Under the pieces are notes generated by a model. The model saw only the letters and a list, made by a program, of their open reading frames with translations, did no database searches and had not been told where the DNA came from. From Mycobacterium gordonae (GTDB lineage: Bacteria; Actinomycetota; Actinomycetes; Mycobacteriales; Mycobacteriaceae), in the NCBI RefSeq assembly GCF_017086405.1, contig NZ_CP070973.1:5612739-5676738 (forward strand): DNA of 64,000 nt, written 5' to 3'. Shown piece by piece: positions 57,951-64,000 of this stretch. The translations under genes and the position numbers were made by a program. How positions within the stretch are numbered: the first letter of the stretch is position 1; each line of letters starts with the position of its first letter.

Positions 57951-58034
57951 GGGAAACCAAGTTTAGGGGGCACGCCCGCGACAAGTGTCCAGCGATATAC
58001 GGGCCTTTGGCCGCAATGCCGGTACGGTCATTAT

Positions 58035-59303
58035 GTGTCAGCGCAGCGGGAGAGAGCGGCGGTGGAGGCCAGTCACCGCTCCATCGTCCCTACCATCCCG
58101 GGGGTGCCGTGGTGGGCGGCGGTGCTCATCGCCGTCGGAGCAACGGCCGTGGGCTATGTGTTCGACGCTGGCCACAAGGAGTTGACCCACACCTTCGCGA
58201 GCCTGTACATCGCCGGATGCGTGGTGGCCGTCCTGGCGGTGCGGCAGGCGGCAGTGTTCACCGCCGTCATCCAGCCGCCGCTGATCCTGTTCTGCAGCGT
58301 GCCCGGCGCCTACTGGCTGTTCCACGGCGGCAAGGTCGACAAGTTCAAGGACCTACTGATCAACTGCGGTTATCCGCTCATCGAGCGGTTCCCGCTGATG
58401 TTGGGCACCGCCGGTGTCATCCTGCTGATCGGCCTGATCCGGTGGTACTTCGGCAAGAGCGGCCGAACCGTCGCCGAAACCGGGGACGCGGCGACGCGAG
58501 ATTCGGCGCCGGAGCGGCCGTCCGCGCTCAGCGGGCTGATCGCGAAGCTGAGCGCGCTGTTGGCCGGTGGCTCTGACGACGACGCGGACGCCTCCGACGC
58601 CGCGCCACCGGCCCACTCCAGAGGCCGGGCCGCACGCAGCAGTCGGACCACCCGCAACACCAGCCGGACTGCGCAGCGGTCGGCCCGATCCCGCTCACGG
58701 CACGCACGCCCCGACGACACCTACGAACCGGGCGCCGAGCGTCCACGTCGAACCCCCACCAGAAGTCCCGTGCCACCCACCGACACCCCCGATTACGACC
58801 GGGCCGACGTGCCGCCGCGGCCACGTCGCCGCCGTCCGGACAGCGATTCGGATCTGGGCGCCTACCCACCCCGGGAAATGCGTCGCGAACCGCACCCACG
58901 GCGCAGCTCCTACGAGCGGCAGCGGCCTTCTGAGAGACCGTCGGAACGGCCTTACGACAGGCCCGAACCCCGTACCAGCCGATTCAGCCCCTACGAGACC
59001 TACGAGCGCCCCGAGCGCCCCGCGCGCTCCGAGCGCCCCGAGCGCCGTGAGCGCCCCAACCGCCATGAGCGCCGTGGATCCGGCTATGAGCCGTACCCGC
59101 CCTACGAGCCCCCCCACGAGCCGCGCAGCAGGCGCACGAACGGGTCCAACGCCAATCCGACCCACCACCCGATTTCGCAGGTCCGCTACCGCGGACAGGC
59201 GCCGCGCAGCGAGCCACGCGAGGATCGCCGCGACGAGCCACGCTCAGATCGGCCCAGCCGGCCGCGCGCCCCGCGCAGGCCGCAGAGCGAGCCCTGGGAG
59301 TAG
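58035..59303 (+). CDS. DUF6542-type membrane protein with long charged tail (Rv1111c-like)
   Basis: This is a 422-residue protein. The first 145 residues hold four hydrophobic segments (VPWWAAVLIAVGATAVGYVF, SLYIAGCVVAVLAVRQAAV, VIQPPLILFCSVPGAYWLF, LGTAGVILLIGLIRWYF). The remaining 270 residues are low complexity, rich in Arg, Pro, Ser, Asp and Glu, with repeated RPSERP/RPERP-like steps near 290-340. The N-terminal part corresponds to M. tuberculosis Rv1111c; the tail here is longer (Rv1111c is about 327 residues). GTG 58035 gives MSAQRERAAVEASHRS. Function unknown; the tail is probably unstructured and cytoplasmic. Confidence 0.82.
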   Translation: MSAQRERAAVEASHRSIVPTIPGVPWWAAVLIAVGATAVGYVFDAGHKELTHTFASLYIAGCVVAVLAVRQAAVFTAVIQPPLILFCSVPGAYWLFHGGKVDKFKDLLINCGYPLIERFPLMLGTAGVILLIGLIRWYFGKSGRTVAETGDAATRDSAPERPSALSGLIAKLSALLAGGSDDDADASDAAPPAHSRGRAARSSRTTRNTSRTAQRSARSRSRHARPDDTYEPGAERPRRTPTRSPVPPTDTPDYDRADVPPRPRRRRPDSDSDLGAYPPREMRREPHPRRSSYERQRPSERPSERPYDRPEPRTSRFSPYETYERPERPARSERPERRERPNRHERRGSGYEPYPPYEPPHEPRSRRTNGSNANPTHHPISQVRYRGQAPRSEPREDRRDEPRSDRPSRPRAPRRPQSEPWE

Positions 59304-59308
59304 GTCGC

Positions 59309-60322
59309 TCAATCCCGCGACCGGGCCGGCCGTATCTCGCGGGGCAATGCGAACACCAACGTCTCGTTGGCCGTCGTCACCGGTTGCACCATGTCGTAGC
59401 CGTGCTCGGCCAACCGCTCGAGCACACCGCTGACCAGCACCTCCGGAACCGACGCCCCGGACGTCACGCCGACGGTGGTGACGCCGTCCAGCCAGGCCGG
59501 GTCGATGTCGTCGGCCCAGTCCACCAGGTGCGCCGCGCGCGATCCTGCGTTCAGCGCCACCTCGACCAGGCGCACCGAGTTCGACGAGTTGCGCGAGCCG
59601 ACGACGATCACCAGCTCGCATTCCGGCGCCATCGCCTTGACCGCGACCTGGCGGTTCTGGGTCGCGTAGCAAATGTCGTCGCTGGGCGGATCCTGCAACT
59701 TCGGGAAGCGCTGGCGCAGTCGCCCGACGATCTCCATGGTCTCGTCGACCGAGAGCGTGGTCTGGGAGAGCCACACGACCTTGTCCTCGTCACGGATGGT
59801 GACGTGCTCGACGGCCTCGACCCCGTCGACCAATTGCACGTGATCAGGCGCTTCCCCGGCCGTCCCGACGACTTCCTCGTGCCCCTCATGCCCGATCAGC
59901 AGGATGTCGTAGTCGGCGCGCGCGAAGCGCTTGGCCTCGTTGTGCACCTTGGTGACCAGCGGGCAGGTGGCGTCGATGGTTTGCAAGTTGCGCTCGGCGG
60001 CGTCGGCATACACCGTCGGTGCGACGCCGTGTGCGGAGAAGACGACGATGGCGCCCTCGGGCACCTGATCCGTCTCCTCGACGAAGACCGCGCCCGCCCT
60101 GGCCAGCGTGTCGACCACGTGCCGGTTGTGCACGATCTCGTGCCGCACGTAGACGGGAGCGCCGTGCTTCTCCAGCGCACGCTCCACCGTCTCGACGGCC
60201 CGATCCACCCCTGCGCAGTAACCGCGCGGCTCCGCCAGCAGCACCCGCTTGCGGCCCGGCGTGCTCTCGGAAGCCACCGAACTCACCGCACCAGGAATCC
60301 CCATGTCAATAGTCGGCGCCAT
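59309..60322 (-). CDS. ispH: 4-hydroxy-3-methylbut-2-enyl diphosphate reductase
   Basis: This 337-residue [4Fe-4S] enzyme carries out the last step of the MEP pathway, giving IPP and DMAPP for isoprenoids. Cluster ligands are Cys in EPRGYCAGVDRAV, IDATCPLVTKVH and DDICYATQNRQ. The acid-base Glu is in FVEETDQVPEG-type and catalytic HGV in FSAHGVAPTV. Start ATG 60322 (MAPTIDMGIPG) matches the N-terminus of M. tuberculosis LytB2 (Rv1110); a longer frame to 60349 is less likely. Divergent from the lipid-droplet protein gene. Confidence 0.96.
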   Translation of the reverse strand: MAPTIDMGIPGAVSSVASESTPGRKRVLLAEPRGYCAGVDRAVETVERALEKHGAPVYVRHEIVHNRHVVDTLARAGAVFVEETDQVPEGAIVVFSAHGVAPTVYADAAERNLQTIDATCPLVTKVHNEAKRFARADYDILLIGHEGHEEVVGTAGEAPDHVQLVDGVEAVEHVTIRDEDKVVWLSQTTLSVDETMEIVGRLRQRFPKLQDPPSDDICYATQNRQVAVKAMAPECELVIVVGSRNSSNSVRLVEVALNAGSRAAHLVDWADDIDPAWLDGVTTVGVTSGASVPEVLVSGVLERLAEHGYDMVQPVTTANETLVFALPREIRPARSRD

Positions 60323-60411
60323 GCCCTTCAGGGTACGTTCCGGCGACACGGAACCGCTATTTCGCCACCGCCAGCTTGGAGTTAGCCGCTGCTTGAGGCA
60401 GGCTGGGACGC

Positions 60412-61038
60412 ATGGCTACTGCACCGTACGGGGTTCGGCTGCTCGTCGGCGCGGCGACAGTCGCCGTCGAGGAGACGATGCGACTCCCGCGAACCATCCT
60501 GATGTATCCGATGACGCTGGCCAGTCAGGCGGCGCACCTGGTGATGCGTTTCCAGCAAAACCTCGCCGAGCTGGTCATCAAAGGTGACACCACGCTGGAA
60601 AGCATCTTCCCGCCCAAGGACGAGCAGCCCGAATGGGCCACCTTCGACGAAGACCTGGAAGTTCTGGACGGCGGTGCCGCTGGCGGGTTCGCCAACATCC
60701 CGGTGGACGGCGTCGACGGCGAGCGGCGTGCCGAGGGGCGGTTCGCGTTGTACTCGGTGTCCGACACCGCCGAGTCCGCCTCGGCATCGGCGGATGCGCC
60801 CACCAAACCCGTCTCGACCCGCCCGCCGAAGTCGGCTGCCGCGGCCAACGTGCCGGCGCCGGCGATCGCTACCGAGCTCGGCTACCCGCAGCTCACCCTG
60901 GCGCAGCTCCGGGCGCGGCTGCAGTCGCTGGATGTCGCCGAGCTGGAAGCCCTGCTGGCCTATGAACAGGCCACCAAGGCCCGCGCCCCGTTCCAGACCC
61001 TGCTCGCCAACAGGATCACCCGCGCGACCGCGAAGTGA
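60412..61038 (+). CDS. Lipid droplet-associated protein (Rv1109c-like)
   Basis: This is a 208-residue protein. The N-terminal 65 residues are an amphipathic, mildly hydrophobic region (GVRLLVGAATVAVEETMRLPRTILMYPMTLASQAAHLV-type sequence). An acidic middle (EDLEVLDGGAAG), an Ala/Pro/Ser linker and a C-terminal helical segment (LTLAQLRARLQSLDVAELEALLAYEQ) follow. Homologues at this locus are named lipid-droplet-associated proteins in mycobacteria. Its stop overlaps the xseA GTG (GTGA, 61035-61038), so it is co-translated with exonuclease VII, an arrangement shared with M. tuberculosis. How the two functions relate is not evident. Confidence 0.82.
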   Translation: MATAPYGVRLLVGAATVAVEETMRLPRTILMYPMTLASQAAHLVMRFQQNLAELVIKGDTTLESIFPPKDEQPEWATFDEDLEVLDGGAAGGFANIPVDGVDGERRAEGRFALYSVSDTAESASASADAPTKPVSTRPPKSAAAANVPAPAIATELGYPQLTLAQLRARLQSLDVAELEALLAYEQATKARAPFQTLLANRITRATAK

Positions 61039-62288
61039 CTCCGGCCGCGCAGACGAACTCCGCCGAAAATCCCTTCCCGGTACGCGCGGTCGCCATCCGG
61101 GTGGCGGGCTGGATCGACAAACTGGGCACCGTCTGGGTCGAGGGCCAGTTGGCCCAGATAAACGTGCGCCCGAACTCCAACACGGTGTTCATGGTGCTGC
61201 GCGACCCCGCGGCCGATATGTCGCTCTCGGTCACCTGCTCCCGCGATCTGGTGTCGAGCGCGCCGGTGCGACTGATTGAGGGTACCCAGGTGGTGGTCTG
61301 CGGCAAGCCTTCCTTCTATACGGGCCGGGGCACATTCTCGTTGCGGCTCAGTGAAATTCGTGCCGTGGGTGTCGGTGAGCTGCTGGCCCGCATCGAGCGG
61401 TTGCGCCGGCTGCTGGACGCCGAGGGATTGTTCGACCCACGGCTGAAGCGCCCGATCCCGTTTCTGCCCAACATGATCGGGTTAATCACCAGCCGGGCCA
61501 GTCATGCCGAACGCGATGTCACGACGGTCGCCGAAGCACGTTGGCCCGCAGTCCGATTCGCGATCCGCCATGCCGCGGTACAGGGGGTCAATGCCGTCGC
61601 ACAGGTCGTCGAGGCGCTGCGCGACCTGGACGGACATCCCGAGGTGGACGTGATCGTGATCGCGCGCGGCGGCGGCAGCGTCGAGGATCTGCTGCCGTTC
61701 TCCGACGAGACACTATGCCGCGCGATCTCGGCCTGTCGAACGCCGGTGATCAGCGCGGTGGGACACGAGCCCGATAACCCGCTCTGCGATCTGGTCGCCG
61801 ACCTGCGCGCCGCCACCCCCACCGACGCGGCCAAGAAAGTGGTTCCCGACACCTCCGCGGAACAACGCCTGATCGCCGACCTGCGCCGGCGCAATGCGCA
61901 GGCGCTGCGCAACTGGGTGTCCCGCGAAGAGCGGGCGCTGGCCGCGGTGCGCAGCCGTCCGGTGCTGGCCGACCCGCTGCGGATGGTGACCAGCCGCAGC
62001 GACGAAGTCGAGCGCGCCCGGTCCGCACTGCGGCGTGACATCAACCGGTTGCTCACCGCGGAAACCGAGCGCGTCGGCCACCTCGCCGCGCGGCTGTCTA
62101 CGCTGGGCCCGGCCGCCACCCTGGCGCGCGGCTACGCCGTGGTCCAGGTGCTGGCAGCAGACCTGTCCCCAGACGATGGGCAGATCCTGCGCTCCGTCGA
62201 CGACGCGCCGGCCGGCACCAGGCTGCGGGTGCGGGTCGCCGACGGCGCCATCGCAGCGGTGAGTGAAGGGCGTGCCGATGGTTCCTGA
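61035..62288 (+). CDS. xseA: Exodeoxyribonuclease VII large subunit
   Basis: This is the 417-residue catalytic subunit of exonuclease VII, which degrades single-stranded DNA to oligonucleotides. An OB-fold N-terminal domain (VWVEGQLAQINVRPNSNTVF) precedes the catalytic domain with GLITSRASHAERDV, VIVIARGGGSVEDLLPFSDE and AVGHEPDNPLCDLVADLRA. A coiled-coil region and a C-terminal RGYAVVQ segment follow. The start is GTG 61035, overlapping the upstream stop, and its end overlaps xseB by 11 bp, ensuring balanced subunit synthesis. Confidence 0.95.
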   Translation: MTPAAQTNSAENPFPVRAVAIRVAGWIDKLGTVWVEGQLAQINVRPNSNTVFMVLRDPAADMSLSVTCSRDLVSSAPVRLIEGTQVVVCGKPSFYTGRGTFSLRLSEIRAVGVGELLARIERLRRLLDAEGLFDPRLKRPIPFLPNMIGLITSRASHAERDVTTVAEARWPAVRFAIRHAAVQGVNAVAQVVEALRDLDGHPEVDVIVIARGGGSVEDLLPFSDETLCRAISACRTPVISAVGHEPDNPLCDLVADLRAATPTDAAKKVVPDTSAEQRLIADLRRRNAQALRNWVSREERALAAVRSRPVLADPLRMVTSRSDEVERARSALRRDINRLLTAETERVGHLAARLSTLGPAATLARGYAVVQVLAADLSPDDGQILRSVDDAPAGTRLRVRVADGAIAAVSEGRADGS

Positions 62289-62523
62289 ACAACAACGCGA
62301 GACGTCGCCGGTTACGCCCATTAGTCAGCTCGGCTATGAAAATTGCCGAGATGAGCTAATCGAAGTGGTGCGGCTTCTGGAACAGGGTGGGCTAGATCTG
62401 GACACGTCGCTGACGCTGTGGGAAAGAGGCGAGCAACTAGCCAAACGGTGCGAGGAGCACTTAGCTGGTGCCCGCCAACGCGTCACCGATGCACTGGCGT
62501 CGGGCGAAGCTCCGGAAAGCTGA
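62278..62523 (+). CDS. xseB: Exodeoxyribonuclease VII small subunit
   Basis: This is an 81-residue helical subunit with the family pattern GYENCRDELIEVVRLLEQGG, LDTSLTLWERGEQLAKRCEEHL and ARQRV. Several copies bind one XseA. ATG 62278 lies inside the end of xseA, preceded by GAAGGG; a GTG at 62263 is possible but less well placed. It ends 65 bp before the hsd start, with a KstR box in between. Confidence 0.95.
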   Translation: MVPEQQRETSPVTPISQLGYENCRDELIEVVRLLEQGGLDLDTSLTLWERGEQLAKRCEEHLAGARQRVTDALASGEAPES

Positions 62524-62559
62524 GTGCCGCAAAACTCGTCCGCGAACTTGGTTCCGAAC

Positions 62560-62573
62560 TGGAACACGTTTCA
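62560..62573. promoter_or_regulatory. KstR operator TGGAACACGTTTCA upstream of hsd
   Basis: It matches TnnAACnnGTTnnA at every fixed position and lies 15-29 bp upstream of the hsd ATG. Control of a 3beta-hydroxysteroid dehydrogenase gene by the cholesterol repressor KstR is biologically consistent; the M. smegmatis homologue is reported as KstR-regulated. Confidence 0.75.
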
Positions 62574-62588
62574 GTTATTCTCTCCCGC

Positions 62589-63674
62589 ATGGGTGATCCA
62601 TCACTGACAACCGAACTCGGCAGCGTCCTGGTCACCGGGGGCTCCGGCTTCGTCGGCGCTAACCTGGTGAGGACCTTGTTGGAGCGTGGCCATCGGGTCC
62701 GCTCCTTCGACCGCGCCCCCTCGCCACTGCCGCAGCACCCGAATCTGGAAGTGCTGCAGGGTGACATCACCGACAAGGCGGTCTGCGCGGCGGCGGTCGA
62801 CGGCGTCGACACGATCATCCACACCGCGGCGATCATCGACCTAATGGGTGGCGCGTCGGTGACCGAGGAATACCGGCAGCGCAGTTTCTCGGTCAACCTC
62901 GGCGGCACCCAGAACCTGGTGGAAGCCGGCCAGAAGGCCGGCGTGAAGCGGTTCGTCTACACCGCCTCCAACAGTGTGGTGATGGAGGGTCAGAACATCG
63001 CCAACGGCGACGAGACGATGCCCTATACGAACCGCTTCAACGATCTCTACACCGAGACCAAGGTGGCCGCCGAGAAGTACGTGCTATCCCAGAACGGTGC
63101 CGAGGGGATGCTCACCTGCTCTATCCGTCCCAGCGGCATCTGGGGCACCGGCGACCAGACGATGTTCCGCAAGCTGTTCGAAAGCGTGCTCAAGGGTCAC
63201 ACGAAGGTTCTGGTCGGCCCGAAATCGGTGAAGCTGGATAACTCCTACGTACACAATCTGATTCACGGCTTCATCCTGGCCGGCGAGCACCTGGTGCCTG
63301 GGGGTAGCGCCCCCGGCCAGGCCTACTTCATCAACGACGGTGAACCGATCAACATGTTCGAGTTCGCCCGGCCGGTGATCGAGGCATGCGGCGAGAAGTG
63401 GCCGACGATCCGGATCCCCGCTCCCCCGGTGCGGTTGGCGATGACGGCATGGCAACGGCTGCACTTTCAATTCGGTGCCCCCGCACCGCTTCTCGAGCCG
63501 TTGGCAATCGAGCGCATCGCCATCAACAACTACTTCTCGATCGACAAGGCCCGCCGCGACCTGGGCTACGAGCCGCTGTTCACCACCGAGCAGGCCCTCA
63601 AGGAGTGCCTGCCGTACTACGTGGACCTGTTCCACAAGATGAAGACCGAGGCGCAGGCCGCCAAGAAGAAGTAG
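62589..63674 (+). CDS. hsd: 3beta-hydroxysteroid dehydrogenase/isomerase
   Basis: This 361-residue extended SDR of the 3beta-HSD family oxidises and isomerises cholesterol to cholest-4-en-3-one, the first step of sterol ring degradation. The NAD loop is VTGGSGFVGANLVRTLL, then RSFDRAP, HTAAIIDLMGGAS, a catalytic Tyr/Lys in YTETKVAAEKYV, and SIRPSGIWGTGDQTMF. It corresponds to M. tuberculosis Rv1106c. Start ATG 62589 (MGDPSLTTELGS) is chosen. The open frame extends upstream, but that part overlaps xseB and the KstR box. Expression is expected to be induced by cholesterol metabolites via KstR. Confidence 0.94.
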   Translation: MGDPSLTTELGSVLVTGGSGFVGANLVRTLLERGHRVRSFDRAPSPLPQHPNLEVLQGDITDKAVCAAAVDGVDTIIHTAAIIDLMGGASVTEEYRQRSFSVNLGGTQNLVEAGQKAGVKRFVYTASNSVVMEGQNIANGDETMPYTNRFNDLYTETKVAAEKYVLSQNGAEGMLTCSIRPSGIWGTGDQTMFRKLFESVLKGHTKVLVGPKSVKLDNSYVHNLIHGFILAGEHLVPGGSAPGQAYFINDGEPINMFEFARPVIEACGEKWPTIRIPAPPVRLAMTAWQRLHFQFGAPAPLLEPLAIERIAINNYFSIDKARRDLGYEPLFTTEQALKECLPYYVDLFHKMKTEAQAAKKK

Positions 63675-63680
63675 CGGCTG

Positions 63681-64000
63681 CTACCGGAAACTCACCATTT
63701 CGGCACCCCAGGCGTCCCGGATCCGGGCGTCGACGTCGTGCACGACCGTGTCGGCTTTGTCGATCACCAGGCAGGCCCGATCGGTCACGTCGTAGCGCGG
63801 CCACAGCGTTTCACCCGCCGGGCCGGTCGGCTCACCGCCGGTGGCGAAGTTGATCCACCGGGCCTGCATCCGCTGGGAGACCGCCGTCGCGGTCCTGGCC
63901 CCGCCCAGCTTGAGTGTCACGTCCTGCGGCCCACCGAGAGTGCCCCAGACATAAGGCAATTCGGTGGCGTGGGCGGCGCGGACAAGGAGCAGCTTGAACA
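63681..64000 (-). CDS. Type B carboxylesterase, C-terminal fragment (gene continues past window)
   Basis: The minus-strand frame ending at 63681 is open to the window edge. It reads RAAHATELPYVWGTLGG, the block that carries the catalytic His in type B (para-nitrobenzyl) carboxylesterases, then ARTATAVSQRMQARWINFATGGEP and the C-terminal WPRYD. M. tuberculosis has para-nitrobenzyl esterase genes at this locus (Rv1104/Rv1105). The N-terminal three quarters, including the Ser nucleophile, are outside the window. It converges with hsd, 6 bp apart. Confidence 0.88.
   Translation of the reverse strand, partial: FKLLLVRAAHATELPYVWGTLGGPQDVTLKLGGARTATAVSQRMQARWINFATGGEPTGPAGETLWPRYDVTDRACLVIDKADTVVHDVDARIRDAWGAEMVSFR

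Overview
The window is a high-GC actinobacterial chromosome segment that I assign to a slow-growing non-tuberculous Mycobacterium. The reasons are a PE_PGRS gene, a PPE gene, a DUF732 secreted protein, prpR-prpD-prpC, two KstR-type operators, and a right half whose gene content follows the M. tuberculosis Rv1105-Rv1136 interval as I remember it, inverted (hsd, xseB, xseA, Rv1109c, ispH, Rv1111c, ychF ... gnd2, bpoB ... ephC, Rv1125, Rv1126c, ppdK, prpR/D/C, Rv1132, metE). Locus correspondences come from memory of families and were not searched.

Layout. 0-2 kb: 3' part of a crotonase and a complete thiolase (minus strand). 2-8.5 kb: a 2166-residue PE_PGRS protein containing about 12 near-identical 351-bp tandem repeats. 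8.6-10.2 kb: an ECF42-type sigma factor with its DGPF/YCII partner. 10.3-23 kb: a catabolic-looking cluster. Its minus-strand genes encode a substrate-binding protein, an AveC-like membrane protein, an SDR, a cytochrome P450 and an aldehyde dehydrogenase, plus a NorQ/NorD (MoxR ATPase/VWA) pair. Its plus-strand genes encode two acyl-CoA dehydrogenases and a regulator with two TetR domains (Mce3R architecture). Four copies of a 16-bp motif, consensus ACCAAAnATYTGKTYC, sit upstream of these units and suggest one regulon. 23.6-26.4 kb: cobalamin riboswitch and metE. 26.4-32.7 kb: KstR-boxed DUF3556 membrane protein, then the methylcitrate regulator and genes. 32.8-41.7 kb: amine oxidase, DoxX, PpdK-like protein and partner, WS/DGAT-like protein, EphC, PPE, TetR, PhnB-like protein. 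41.8-45.8 kb: a five-gene overlapping operon ending in bpoB, with a perfect inverted repeat at its start. 45.8-48.7 kb: gnd, a nucleotide cyclase, a permuted NlpC-like hydrolase.

48.7-56.9 kb looks like an accessory insertion between conserved blocks. It has repeats, an AT-rich stretch, secreted proteins and a complete tmoABCDE-type soluble diiron monooxygenase without a local reductase, divergent from a Cys-rich MarR regulator. A P-loop kinase reading frame with no usual start codon lies directly behind the ychF stop codon in the same frame. 56.9-64 kb is conserved backbone: ychF, a DUF6542-type protein, ispH, a lipid-droplet-associated protein, xseA, xseB, a KstR-boxed 3beta-HSD and the end of a carboxylesterase.

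Functional themes are lipid, sterol and propionyl-CoA catabolism (thiolase, FadEs, P450, hsd, prp genes, DUF3556), B12-dependent switching of methionine synthesis, and oxidation of small hydrophobic compounds by the diiron monooxygenase.
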